Source of the DNA: Cryobacterium lactosi
Lineage (GTDB): Bacteria; Actinomycetota; Actinomycetes; Actinomycetales; Microbacteriaceae
Reading direction: 5' to 3'
DNA: 64,000 nt
Assembly (NCBI RefSeq): GCF_004403945.1
Contig: NZ_SOHM01000008.1
Location: 1 to 64,000 of the forward strand
The notes under the pieces are model-generated. The model ran no database searches. It was not told where the DNA came from and worked only from the letters and a program-made list of their open reading frames with translations. Shown here piece after piece: positions 8,944-17,894 of this stretch (its first letter is position 1; the number at the start of each line of letters is the position of its first letter). Both the position numbers and the translations under genes were made by a program.

Positions 8944-8947
8944 CCGC

Positions 8948-9766
8948 ATGAGCCCGGCAGCGAAGCAGTATTCAGGCGTCCCCGCGTGGGTCGCCGCCCT
9001 CGCCGTGGTCGGCGCGACCTTCGTGCTCTTGCCCCTCGCGGCGATGGTGCTGCGAGTCAACTGGGCCGAGTTCATCCCCCTGATCAGCTCGGAGTCCTCG
9101 GTCGCCGCGCTGCTGCTCAGCCTGCGCACCTCGCTCGCGGCCACCGTCCTGTGCGTGATCTTCGGCGTGCCCATGGCCCTCGTGCTGGCCCGCACCGATT
9201 TCTGGGGCCAGAAGCTACTCCGGTCGCTGGTGTTGCTCCCGTTGGTGCTGCCGCCGGTCGTCGGCGGCATCGCCCTGCTGTACACCTTCGGCCGGCGGGG
9301 CCTGCTGGGCCAGACGTTCGAGGTGCTGGGCATCGACATCGCGTTCACGACGACGGCGGTGGTGCTTGCGCAAACGTTCGTCGCGCTGCCGTTCCTGGTG
9401 CTCAGTCTGGAGGGGGCGCTGCGCACGGTGGGTACCCGTTACGAGGCGATCGGCGCCACCCTCGGCGCCGGCCCGTCCACGGTGCTGCGCCGCATCACCC
9501 TGCCCCTGGTGGTGCCGGCCGTGGTGTCGGGGGCCGTGCTCTCCTTCGCCCGCGCCCTCGGCGAGTTCGGCGCCACCCTCACCTTCGCCGGCAGCCTGCA
9601 GGGCAGCACCCGCACCCTGCCGCTGGAGATCTACCTGCAGCGGGAGACCGACCCGGACACCGCGGTGGCGCTGTCGCTGGTGCTGGTTGTCGTGGCGATC
9701 GTGATTGTGAGCCTTGCCCACCGCACGGGCCGGCCCTCCCTGCGCCGGGCACGGGAGCTGTCGTGA
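8948..9766 (+). CDS. modB: molybdate ABC transporter permease
   Basis: Membrane subunit of the ModABC importer, 272 residues. There are about five to six transmembrane helices, beginning with [20 protein letters not shown]. The EAA loop that docks on ModC is visible as [36 protein letters not shown] is a typical ModB stretch. The ATG at 8948 is four bases after the modA stop. The modB stop overlaps the modC GTG start (GTGA), indicating coupled translation. Confidence 0.96.
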   Translation: MSPAAKQYSGVPAWVAALAVVGATFVLLPLAAMVLRVNWAEFIPLISSESSVAALLLSLRTSLAATVLCVIFGVPMALVLARTDFWGQKLLRSLVLLPLVLPPVVGGIALLYTFGRRGLLGQTFEVLGIDIAFTTTAVVLAQTFVALPFLVLSLEGALRTVGTRYEAIGATLGAGPSTVLRRITLPLVVPAVVSGAVLSFARALGEFGATLTFAGSLQGSTRTLPLEIYLQRETDPDTAVALSLVLVVVAIVIVSLAHRTGRPSLRRARELS

Positions 9767-10848
9767 CTTTCTCCGTCGACCTGCACGTCACCGACCGCGA
9801 CGTTCGCCTGCACCTCACCGTGGCGGCCGGCGAGACCGTCGCCGTCCTCGGACCCAACGGCGCCGGCAAGTCCACCCTTCTCAACAGCATCGCCGGGTTG
9901 ATCAGACCGGATAGCGGGCGGAGCCAGCTGGGCGGCACCGTCCTGTTCGACCTGCCGGCCGCCGGGTCCGGCCGCCGCGTCTGGCGGCCGGCGCACCGGC
10001 GGGGGGTCTCGCTTCTCGCACAGGAGCCGCTGCTGTTTCCGCACCTGAGCGTGCTCGACAACGTCGCGTTCGCGCCGCGGAGCGCGGGAGCGTCGGCGCG
10101 TCACGCCAGGGAGACCGCGATGCACTGGCTCCGTCAGGTGGATGCGGAGCCGCTCGCGGCCCGCCGCCCGGCCGAGCTGTCCGGCGGGCAGGCACAGCGG
10201 ATCGCGGTCGCGCGCGCCCTCGCCTCCGACCCCGGCCTGCTACTGCTCGACGAACCGCTGGCCGCCCTCGACATCTCCGTAGCGCCGGCGGTGCGGCGGA
10301 TGCTGCGCCGCGTACTTGTCGATCGCAGTGCCATCATCGTGACGCACGATGTGCTCGACGCGTACACCCTCGCCGATCGGGTGATCATCGTCGAAAACGG
10401 TCGGATCAGCGACGAGGGCACTCCTGCCGAGGTCTTCGACCGCCCGCGCGGCGCCTTCGCGGCCGGGCTGGCCGGGCTCAACCTGCTCACCGGCATCCGC
10501 CGGGGCACCACCCTGATCACGGCGGATGCCGTAGCCGCTGTCGCGAACCTCCCCGAGCCGGGCGTAACCGAGGGGTCGCCTCTGTCACTGGCGGTGCGTC
10601 CGGCCGCCGTGGCGGTGTCGATCGCGCCGCCGACCGATCCCCGGCTCATCAGACTCCAAGCCGAACTGATCGACCTCGAGCCCCGCGGCGATTTTGTTCG
10701 GGCGCGGAGCGCCGTGCTGGCCGCTGATGTGAGCCCGAAGGAGGCGGCGCAGCTCGACACCGCCGTGGGTTCGCCGGTCTGGTTCTCCTTTCCGACGAGC
10801 GCCGCCACGCTGTATCCCACCGTGCCCTCCGAGAATTCGGCACCGTAA
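9763..10848 (+). CDS. modC: molybdate ABC transporter ATP-binding protein
   Basis: ATPase that drives molybdate import, 361 residues from the GTG at 9763. Walker A is GPNGAGKST, the signature motif [15 protein letters not shown], Walker [13 protein letters not shown] and the switch His lies in VTHD. A C-terminal TOBE-like domain (about 290-355, [17 protein letters not shown] region) is typical of ModC and allows oxyanion-linked regulation. Last gene of the operon. Confidence 0.95.
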   Translation: MTFSVDLHVTDRDVRLHLTVAAGETVAVLGPNGAGKSTLLNSIAGLIRPDSGRSQLGGTVLFDLPAAGSGRRVWRPAHRRGVSLLAQEPLLFPHLSVLDNVAFAPRSAGASARHARETAMHWLRQVDAEPLAARRPAELSGGQAQRIAVARALASDPGLLLLDEPLAALDISVAPAVRRMLRRVLVDRSAIIVTHDVLDAYTLADRVIIVENGRISDEGTPAEVFDRPRGAFAAGLAGLNLLTGIRRGTTLITADAVAAVANLPEPGVTEGSPLSLAVRPAAVAVSIAPPTDPRLIRLQAELIDLEPRGDFVRARSAVLAADVSPKEAAQLDTAVGSPVWFSFPTSAATLYPTVPSENSAP

Positions 10849-10926
10849 TACCGGCACCGTGATACCGGCACGGGGCAGGCGCGCTATTGTCGTGGCGAAC
10901 CGTGGCGCCAACCGAGGAGGCCGCTC

Positions 10927-11367
10927 ATGAGCGTCGGACTGACCATCACCCGCACGATCGCGGCGCCACCCGAGCGCGTGTTCGCCGCCTGGACCCGGCC
11001 GGAGGACTTCTCGGTGTGGTTCGGCGGCAACGCCGTCGACGTGCCCACCGAGTCCGTGCTGATGGACGTGCGGGTGGACGGCCGGTGGACGGCCGTGATG
11101 CACGTGCCCGACGGCAGCGAGATCTACTGGCACGGCCGGTACACCGAGGTCGACCCGCCCCGGCGGTTGGCCTTCACCATGGACGACGACCCGGCCTCCG
11201 ACACCCTCGAGCCCGTGGTGGTGACGTTCGCACCGGCCGCCGGCGGCACCGAGATGCGGCTCACCCAGCCACGCGACGATCTCACCAACGAACAGCTGGC
11301 GCAAACCTTGCTCGGCTACAACTCGTTCTTCGACACCATGGAGATCCTGCTCGCCGGTCGCGATTGA
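10927..11367 (+). CDS. SRPBCC / AHSA1-domain protein
   Basis: A 146-residue START-like (Bet v 1 fold) protein. Family features: the N-terminal TITRTIAAPPERVFAAWTRP strand-helix, the central RVDGRWTAVMH and GSEIYWHGRYTEVDPPRRL, and a C-terminal amphipathic helix. Actinobacterial AHSA1 proteins bind hydrophobic small ligands; the ligand here is unknown. The ribosome site cgaggaggccgctc lies just before the ATG. It stands alone. Confidence 0.85.
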   Translation: MSVGLTITRTIAAPPERVFAAWTRPEDFSVWFGGNAVDVPTESVLMDVRVDGRWTAVMHVPDGSEIYWHGRYTEVDPPRRLAFTMDDDPASDTLEPVVVTFAPAAGGTEMRLTQPRDDLTNEQLAQTLLGYNSFFDTMEILLAGRD

Positions 11368-11423
11368 TCCGCCCTACTGAACTGCGGTGGTGATGAGGCC
11401 GCCCGGCGGCACGGATGGGTGTG

Positions 11424-11600
11424 TCAGGAGACGGCCACGATGCGGTCCGTGATGCTCTGAGCCATCTCAGCGCTGACAGAGTCGAGATTATGCACCTTGC
11501 TGGCATGCCGGGCGACAAGCACGAGAATCTCGTCGTCGGTGGAACTGACCCAACTCGCGGTGCAGCCGGGCACAACATCTCCACATGCAAAAGACTTCAA
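11424..11600 (-). CDS. DUF1059-family small protein
   Basis: A 58-residue protein with a TTG start at 11600 behind the ribosome site ggggagag. It reads (M)KSFACGDVVPGCTASW, then STDDEILVLVARHASKV, and ends TDRIVAVS. The first line is the conserved DUF1059 signature with its two Cys residues. The family has no assigned function. Gene finders that ignore short TTG-started genes may miss it. The bases between it and prfC (11601-11694) hold nothing I recognise. Confidence 0.78.
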   Translation of the reverse strand: MKSFACGDVVPGCTASWVSSTDDEILVLVARHASKVHNLDSVSAEMAQSITDRIVAVS

Positions 11601-11694
11601 GACACTCTCCCCTTGTTGTCGTCGCCGGCAGGCGACTTCCTGACCTGGTCCGCTTCCGAGTGTAGTTCGGGGGCGACGCGGTTCGGGTTTGGAG

Positions 11695-13332
11695 CTAGTA
11701 GCGCACCTCGTCGACCGGCCCGCCGCCGGCGAGGTCTTCGAGCAACAGCTCCGGGTGGTCGCGCACGGTGTTGCGCAGCCGCCACGGGGTGCTGAACAGG
11801 GCCAGCAGGGTTCCGTCGCTGCGGCGGAGCACCTCCACCTGACGGTCGTGGCCGAGGATCAGCGCGCTCTCCTTGTCGGTGCGGCGGGCCAGCTGGTACG
11901 GCAGCACGTCGCTGCGGATGGCGGCGCCGAAGTCGTGCGACATCCGCTCTTCGACCACTTCGAACTGCATCGGGCCCACTGCACCGAGCACCGGAGCCTG
12001 GTCACCGCGGAGGTCGGAGCGCATCACCTGGATGACACCCTCGTGGTCAAGCTGGTCGATGCCGCGGCGGAACTGCTTGTGCTTGCTGGTGTCGGCAGGG
12101 CGCACGGCGCGGAAGTGCGCGGGCGCGAACATCGGCAGCGGCGGGAAGGTGACCGCGGGGGCGCCCTCGTGGATCGAATCGCCCACGCGCAGGGCTGAGG
12201 CGTTGACCAGGCCGACGATGTCGCCGGGCCAGGCTTCCTCGGCCACCTCGCGGTCCTTGCCGAACAGCTGCTGGGCGTACTTGGTGGCGAACGGCCGGCC
12301 GGTGGCGGAGTGGGTGACCACCATGCCGCGGCGGAACTGGCCCGAGCAGACCCGCACGAACGCGACGTAGTCGCGGTGCGAGGAGTTCATGCCGGACTGC
12401 ACCTTGAAGACGAAGCCGGAGAACGGGCTGGTCACCGGGCGGTGGCCGCCGTCGGCGTCCAGGCGGGCCTCGGCGGGCGGGGCGAAGTCCACCAGGGTGT
12501 CCAGGATGTGCTGCACACCGAAGTTGAGCACGGCGGCGGAGAACAGCACCGGGGTGGTGATGCCGCCGAGGAAGGACTCTTCGTCGTGGTTCTGGCCTTC
12601 TTCGGCGAGCAGTTCGGACTCTTCGGCGGCGGCGACCCAGGCATCGCCCTCTGCTGCGGCGGCTTCGTCGGCGGTGGTGCGCTCGGAGTCGGCACGGGTG
12701 GCGCCGCCGGCGGTGCGGTTGAAGCGAATGAAGTCGCTGGTGCCCCGCTCGATCACACCACGGAAATCGCCCGCGATACCCACCGGCCAGGTGAGCGGGG
12801 TGGGGATCAGGCCCGTGCGGGTGCGGACCTCGTCCATGAGGTCGAGCGCGGCTGAGCCGGGCCGGTCCCACTTGTTGATCACGGTGATGACGGGCAGGCC
12901 CCGCTGCTTGCACACCTCGAAGAGCTTCATGGTCTGCACCTCGAGGCCCTTGCTGGCGTCCACGAGCATGACCGCGGCATCCACCGCGGACAGCACCCGG
13001 AAGGTGTCCTCGGAGAAGTCGGCGTGGCCGGGGGTGTCGACGAGGTTGATCACGCTGTCGCGGTACTCGAACTGGATGGCGGCGGAGGTGATCGAGATGC
13101 CACGCTCCTGCTCCATGGTCATCCAGTCGGACACGGTGCCGCGACGGCCGGCCTTGCCGTGCGTGGCGCCGGCGGTGGTGATGGCGCGCGCATGCAGCAG
13201 CAGCGCCTCGGTGAGCGTGGACTTGCCCGCGTCAGGGTGGGAGATGACGGCGAAGGTGCGCCGGCGAACGGCCTGAGCCTCGACCTCTTTCGGGGACACC
13301 TCGGTGCCCGGGGTCACGGTTGCTTCAGCCAC
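11695..13332 (-). CDS. prfC: peptide chain release factor 3
   Basis: GTPase that recycles RF1/RF2 from the ribosome after termination. From the GTG at 13332, preceded by the ribosome site aggaaa, it has 545 residues; a longer frame to 13383 exists but has no ribosome site. The G1 motif is HPDAGKST at about 32-39, G2/G3 are GISITSA and DTPGHADFSEDT, and G4 is NKWDRPG. An acidic Ala/Glu-rich insert lies in the G domain (TTADEAAAAEGDAWVAAAEE), longer than in proteobacterial RF3. Confidence 0.95.
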   Translation of the reverse strand: MAEATVTPGTEVSPKEVEAQAVRRRTFAVISHPDAGKSTLTEALLLHARAITTAGATHGKAGRRGTVSDWMTMEQERGISITSAAIQFEYRDSVINLVDTPGHADFSEDTFRVLSAVDAAVMLVDASKGLEVQTMKLFEVCKQRGLPVITVINKWDRPGSAALDLMDEVRTRTGLIPTPLTWPVGIAGDFRGVIERGTSDFIRFNRTAGGATRADSERTTADEAAAAEGDAWVAAAEESELLAEEGQNHDEESFLGGITTPVLFSAAVLNFGVQHILDTLVDFAPPAEARLDADGGHRPVTSPFSGFVFKVQSGMNSSHRDYVAFVRVCSGQFRRGMVVTHSATGRPFATKYAQQLFGKDREVAEEAWPGDIVGLVNASALRVGDSIHEGAPAVTFPPLPMFAPAHFRAVRPADTSKHKQFRRGIDQLDHEGVIQVMRSDLRGDQAPVLGAVGPMQFEVVEERMSHDFGAAIRSDVLPYQLARRTDKESALILGHDRQVEVLRRSDGTLLALFSTPWRLRNTVRDHPELLLEDLAGGGPVDEVRY

Positions 13333-13443
13333 TTGCTCAGTTTCCTGCCTGTATACGTCTGTCAATACGGCGCTTGCGCGCACGCGTCCTTCAAACCTAA
13401 CCTGCGCGGCTGTTCAACTCCTCCCCGCTAATTGTTACCGTCC

Positions 13444-13473
13444 TTTACAAATAGCGCCGGCACATGGGATAAT
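13444..13473 (+). promoter_or_regulatory. promoter of the ROK kinase gene
   Basis: The -35 box TTTACA at 13444-13449 and -10 box GATAAT at 13468-13473 are separated by 18 bases. The ribosome site gaggag follows before the ATG at 13505. Both hexamers are close to the housekeeping sigma consensus. Confidence 0.65.
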
Positions 13474-13504
13474 TTCGGTACCTACCGCTGAGGAGCCCCC
13501 CGCC

Positions 13505-14467
13505 ATGACCGACGTGACCCTCACTTCGGTTGTCGGCCAGGCCCTCCCGCTCGGCAATGGCGAGGCCGTGATCGCCGTTGATGTCGGCGGCACCGACACC
13601 AAGGCCGCCCTCTTCGACACGTCCGGCCGCATGCTCGGCCTCAGCCGCACGCCGACACCGGTGGATGGCGAGCGCACGGCGTTCTCGGTCATCGCCCGGG
13701 TGCAGGAACTCACGCTGCAGTTCGCCGCGCACTTTCCCGATGTGCAGCCGCGCGCGGTGGGGCTGCTCGCCCCGGGGGTCGTCGACGACGACGCCGGCAT
13801 CGGCGTGCTGTCCACCAATCTGCACTGGTCGAACGTGCCCTTCAAGAAGCTCACCGAAGACCTCATCCACCTGCCCACCACGTTCTCGCACGACGTGCGG
13901 GCTGCCGGCGAAGCCGAATTCAGGCTCGGCGCCGCCCGCCCGTATCGCAACGTGGTCGTGCTGGTCATCGGCACCGGGATCGCCGGGTCGCTGTTCATCA
14001 ACGGCCGGGCGCACACCGGCGCCGGCTATGCGGGCGAAATCGGCCATTCGATCGTCGACCCGGCGGGCCCCCTCTGCGGCTGTGGGGCTCGCGGGTGCCT
14101 GGAGAGCATCGCCTCGGCCGGCGCGCTCGTGCGGCGCTACACCGAACTCACCGGCAGCCGCCCGAGCGGAGCCCGCGAGGTGCTGGCCCTCGCCCAGGCC
14201 GGCGATGCCGCCGCGACGGCGATCTGGAGCGATGCCCTCGACGCCCTCGCCCTGAGCATCGCCCAGCTGGCCGCGATCCTCGCCCCGGAGGCTGTCGTGA
14301 TCGGTGGCGGGCTGGCGCAGGCAGGCGACCGACTGTTCGTTCCCTTGCGTGAGCGGGTGAATGCCCTGCTGAGCTTCCACCGTCGACCCGTGATCGTGCC
14401 GGCGTCGATCGGCGAGAACGCCGGCCTGCTCGGCGGCGCCCTGCGCGCCCGCGACCTGGTGAGCTAG
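13505..14467 (+). CDS. ROK-family sugar kinase
   Basis: Cytosolic ATP-dependent sugar (probably hexose or amino sugar) kinase, 320 residues, with no HTH, so an enzyme rather than a repressor. The phosphate-binding motif DVGGTDTK lies at 26-33, the ROK metal/sugar signature GYAGEIGH at about 176-183, and the zinc cluster is CGCGARGCLE. Its neighbours (NagZ-like GH3, sugar importer, ROK repressor) suggest GlcNAc, MurNAc or a related amino sugar as substrate. Its stop overlaps the GH3 stop tail to tail in a shared CTAG. Confidence 0.9.
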   Translation: MTDVTLTSVVGQALPLGNGEAVIAVDVGGTDTKAALFDTSGRMLGLSRTPTPVDGERTAFSVIARVQELTLQFAAHFPDVQPRAVGLLAPGVVDDDAGIGVLSTNLHWSNVPFKKLTEDLIHLPTTFSHDVRAAGEAEFRLGAARPYRNVVVLVIGTGIAGSLFINGRAHTGAGYAGEIGHSIVDPAGPLCGCGARGCLESIASAGALVRRYTELTGSRPSGAREVLALAQAGDAAATAIWSDALDALALSIAQLAAILAPEAVVIGGGLAQAGDRLFVPLRERVNALLSFHRRPVIVPASIGENAGLLGGALRARDLVS

Positions 14468-15987
14468 GCCGGCGTAGCCACCAGCAGCTCGAGCAGCGCC
14501 CGCCCGGCCAGCCGGGACGCACCGAAGGTGGCGATGTCGGCGTAGGCGAGGTCATCCGACGGCCAGCCCATGTCGACCACGAGCACATCACGGCGCTCGG
14601 CCCGGAGGGCATCAACGAGGTCGCGAATGAACGGATGCCGGTGGTTGTCTTTGCCGATCACGACCACGGCTGACCGGTCCGAGATTTCCGGCGCCTCATG
14701 GTCGGCCGCCGTGCGGCTGACGAGAGGCCTGGCCCGCCACGCGGCCGCGAGGCCTGAGTCCGGGTGGGCTGCCACCTCGGCGAACGGCCCCCAGGGCGCG
14801 GCGCCGACGGCGATGTTCGTCACGGTTTCCAGCCGCACCACCGAGTAGGTTTCCGGTGCCGCCGCGAGCCACCGCTTCGCGTGGTCGCTGACGGCGAAGG
14901 ACGCGATGATGCGCCCGGTGTCGAAGCGGGGTTCGGTCGCGGCCAGTGCGGCATCCGGCACCGGGATGTTCAGTGTCGCCGCGCTGATGCCGGCGGCCAG
15001 GCGGTGCACCCGGCCCGCGGCCTCGGCGAGCCGGCCCTGCGGGAGGGTTCCGTTCTCGACGGCGGCGAGGATCGCGGCCTCGATCTGGTCGAGCTGTTCG
15101 GCGGTGTTCTCGGTGCCGATGCAGAGCAGATCGCAGCCGGCCGCCAGCGCGGCGGCGGCGGCTCCCGGGATGCCCAGGATGCCGCTGGCACCCTTCATGT
15201 CCAGGGCATCGCTGACGATGACGCCGGTGAATCCCAACTCGGTGCGCAACAGGCCGCCGAGCACCCGCGGCGAGAGCGTCGCCGGGTTCTCCGGGTCGAT
15301 CTGGGGCAGCAGGATGTGCGAGGTCATGATGGTCTGTGCGCCCGCGGCGATCGCGGCGCCGAAGGGCACCAGTTCCCGCTCCCGCAGGGTCGCCGTCGGC
15401 AGGTCGACGACGGGCATGGCCAGGTGGGAGTCGAGGGCGGTGTCACCGTGGCCCGGAAAATGTTTGGGGCAGGCGGCGACCCCGGTGGACTGGACTCCGC
15501 GCACCCAGGCGGCGGAGTGCAGGCCCACCCGGGCCGGGTCGACGCCGAAACTGCGCACACCGATCACGGGGTTGTCGGGGTTGGAGTTGACGTCGGTGTC
15601 CGGGGCGAACGTGAGGGTGCAGCCGGCCTTGCGCAGTTCCCAGCCGACCAGCCGGCCGACCTCCTCGGTGTAACCGAGGTCGTCGATCCGGCCGAGGATG
15701 GCGTTGCCGGGGTAGGGCGAGCCGGAGTGGAAGTAGAGCCGGGTGACGTCGCCGCCCTCCTCGTCGATCGCGATGACCGCGAGCGGGTTCGCGGCGCGGA
15801 TCGAATCCGTCAGGGCCCGCAGCTGGTCGATCGAGACGATGTTCTGCCCGAACAGGCACACGGCGCCGAGACCGTCCCGCAGGCGCTGGCGCAGCCAGCC
15901 CGGCAGCTCCGTGCCCACGAAGCCCGGCATCAGGGTGGCCCGGATGTGGCTACGCACCGGGGTCTCGTCGCCGAGCAGGCCGGTCAT
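14464..15987 (-). CDS. glycoside hydrolase family 3, NagZ-like beta-N-acetylhexosaminidase
   Basis: Removes terminal beta-linked N-acetylhexosamine from oligosaccharides or muropeptides. The protein has 507 residues from the ATG at 15987 and no signal peptide, so it is cytosolic. Motifs: AIDEEGGDVTRL at about 73-84, the NagZ hallmark KHFPGHGDT at 175-183 with its catalytic-loop His, and the nucleophile Asp at about 260 in VIVSDALDMKG. The extra C-terminal alpha/beta domain is as in Gram-positive two-domain NagZ. ATGA overlap with the permease gene puts it at the end of the importer operon. Confidence 0.92.
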   Translation of the reverse strand: MTGLLGDETPVRSHIRATLMPGFVGTELPGWLRQRLRDGLGAVCLFGQNIVSIDQLRALTDSIRAANPLAVIAIDEEGGDVTRLYFHSGSPYPGNAILGRIDDLGYTEEVGRLVGWELRKAGCTLTFAPDTDVNSNPDNPVIGVRSFGVDPARVGLHSAAWVRGVQSTGVAACPKHFPGHGDTALDSHLAMPVVDLPTATLRERELVPFGAAIAAGAQTIMTSHILLPQIDPENPATLSPRVLGGLLRTELGFTGVIVSDALDMKGASGILGIPGAAAAALAAGCDLLCIGTENTAEQLDQIEAAILAAVENGTLPQGRLAEAAGRVHRLAAGISAATLNIPVPDAALAATEPRFDTGRIIASFAVSDHAKRWLAAAPETYSVVRLETVTNIAVGAAPWGPFAEVAAHPDSGLAAAWRARPLVSRTAADHEAPEISDRSAVVVIGKDNHRHPFIRDLVDALRAERRDVLVVDMGWPSDDLAYADIATFGASRLAGRALLELLVATPA

Positions 15988-16910
15988 CCCTTGACCGCCC
16001 CGCTGACCAGTCCACTGGTCATTCGGCCCTGCACGAAGAGGAAGAAGATGATCACGGGAATGGCCACCATCGTGGAGGCCGCCATCACCTGGCCCCAGTC
16101 GGTGGCCCGGCTGGCGCTGGCCTGGATGAACCCGCGGAGCCACAGCGGAAGCGTCTGGCTGGAGTTGTCCTGTAGCAGCACCAGGGCGACCGTGAACTCG
16201 TTCCAGGCCTGCAGGAAAGCGTAGACACCCGACGCCACCAGACCGGGAGCGAGGAGCGGGAAGGTGATGCGCATGAAGGCCTGGGTGCGGCTCAATCCGT
16301 CGATCATGCCCGCTTCCTCGAGGTCGGCGGGCACACCGGCGACGAAGCCGCGCAGCATCCAGATCGTGAACGGCACGACGGCGGCGATGTAGATGATGCT
16401 CACCCCCACGATCGAGTTGAGCATGTTCAGGCTGCCCATCAGCTTGTATTGGGCGATGAAGAGCCCCTCGGCGGGCAGCATCTGGATCAGCAGCACAGCC
16501 AGGACGAACGCCTTGCGCCCGCGGAACCGGAACCGACTGATCGCCAGAGCCCCGAGGAACGCGAAGAGCAGGCAGAACACCACGGTGATGATGGCGATGG
16601 CCGTGCTCATACCCAGGGCGGGCAGGAAGGTGCCGCCGGAAAAGACCGCAACGAAGTTGTCGAGCGAGCCGCCGAACGGCAACCAGGTCGGGGTGGTGCT
16701 CTGCAACACCACATTGGGCAGCAGCGACGAGTTGAGCATCCAGTAGACCGGGAACACCCAGATCAGCGAGACCACGATGCCCACAACTCCCAGCACGATC
16801 CGTCCGGGCCGGATGCGGCGGGTACCGCTCCGGCCACCCGGTCGCCGGGCCGGCGGAGCGCTCGGTCGGGACAGGGAGGCGGCCGAGGCGGTCTGGACTG
16901 TCGAGGTCAT
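15984..16910 (-). CDS. carbohydrate ABC transporter permease (MalG type)
   Basis: Inner-membrane subunit of a sugar importer, 308 residues. There are six predicted helices after a basic, Pro/Arg-rich N-terminus. The EAA loop for the ATPase reads EEAGMIDGLSRTQAFMRITF followed by PLLAPG. The start ATG at 16910 overlaps the stop of the partner permease by 4 bases. No ATPase is encoded nearby, so a shared MsiK-type ATPase elsewhere probably energises it. Confidence 0.93.
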   Translation of the reverse strand: MTSTVQTASAASLSRPSAPPARRPGGRSGTRRIRPGRIVLGVVGIVVSLIWVFPVYWMLNSSLLPNVVLQSTTPTWLPFGGSLDNFVAVFSGGTFLPALGMSTAIAIITVVFCLLFAFLGALAISRFRFRGRKAFVLAVLLIQMLPAEGLFIAQYKLMGSLNMLNSIVGVSIIYIAAVVPFTIWMLRGFVAGVPADLEEAGMIDGLSRTQAFMRITFPLLAPGLVASGVYAFLQAWNEFTVALVLLQDNSSQTLPLWLRGFIQASASRATDWGQVMAASTMVAIPVIIFFLFVQGRMTSGLVSGAVKG

Positions 16911-17851
16911 GATTCGTCCTCCTTGAGCATGCTGCGTACGTAGAACCAGCTCAGCGCCACGGTGAGCACGAGCACGAAGATCGAGACGGCGCTGGCCATC
17001 GCGAAGTCGCTGGAGCCGACGCCGAGTTGGTAGATATAGGTGCCGAGCAGGTTGGTCTCCGAGGCGATCGAGCCGACATCCTGCAGCAGCCGGATCTGGG
17101 TGAACACCCGCAGGTCCCAGATCACCTGCAGCAACAGGATGATGGCCAGCACCGGCCGGATGATCGGAACGATGATGAACCGGAGCCGCTGGGAGAGCGT
17201 GGCGCCGTCCAGCTGGGCGGCCTCGAGCACCTCGGTGGACACCTGGGTGAGACCGGCGTAGATCGAGAACGCCACGAACGGAACACTCATCCACACCACG
17301 ATGACCATGGCGACGACGAAGAACGACAGCGGGTCGGCCAACCAGTTGTGGTTCTGGAAATCCAGGCCGATGCCGGTCAGGACCGAGTTCAGCACGCCGC
17401 GGCGCCAGTCGATGAGCCAGTTCCAGACCGTCATCGCCGCGACGACGGGCATCGCCCAGGCGAGCAGCATCGAGATCTGCAGGGTGATGCGAACGGCCGA
17501 GTGCACGGCGTTCATCAGGAGCGCCATGAGCGTACCGATGGCCATGGTGACCGCGGCCGTGACCAGACAGAAGGCCAGCGACCGAGCCACCACGGTCCAC
17601 ATGTACGGGTCGGTGAACAGGGTGACGTAGTTGTCGAACCAGACGAACTCCGGGGGCTGGCCGAACTGCTGGGAGAGTCCGAACCTCTGCATAGAGGTGA
17701 TGAACTGCCAGACCAGCGGGTAGCCGAGCGCCAGGATCAGGATGCCGCAGGCCGGGATGACCAGCAGGTACGGCGTTGATCTGCCCTTTTTGCGGGGCCT
17801 GGCCTGGCGCGGCGGATCAGCCTGGCCCAGCACGAGGTTCTGCGTGGTCAC
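16907..17851 (-). CDS. carbohydrate ABC transporter permease (MalF type)
   Basis: Partner permease, 314 residues. The basic N-terminus (PPRQARPRKKGRSTPYLLVI) leads into about six helices. The EAA loop is EAAQLDGATLSQRLRFIIVP. It lies 43 bases after the binding-protein gene and overlaps the next permease. Together they form the membrane pore for the sugar bound by the lipoprotein at 17895-19247. Confidence 0.93.
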   Translation of the reverse strand: MTTQNLVLGQADPPRQARPRKKGRSTPYLLVIPACGILILALGYPLVWQFITSMQRFGLSQQFGQPPEFVWFDNYVTLFTDPYMWTVVARSLAFCLVTAAVTMAIGTLMALLMNAVHSAVRITLQISMLLAWAMPVVAAMTVWNWLIDWRRGVLNSVLTGIGLDFQNHNWLADPLSFFVVAMVIVVWMSVPFVAFSIYAGLTQVSTEVLEAAQLDGATLSQRLRFIIVPIIRPVLAIILLLQVIWDLRVFTQIRLLQDVGSIASETNLLGTYIYQLGVGSSDFAMASAVSIFVLVLTVALSWFYVRSMLKEDES

Positions 17852-17894
17852 GCCGGCCCTCCTTTCGTTGTTCGTCCGGTTCGACAGGTGCTTG

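Noticed and set aside
8861-8947. Upstream start for modB inside modA
   Set aside because: The ATG at 8948 right after the modA stop begins at the first helix; the extra residues are a frame shadow of modA.
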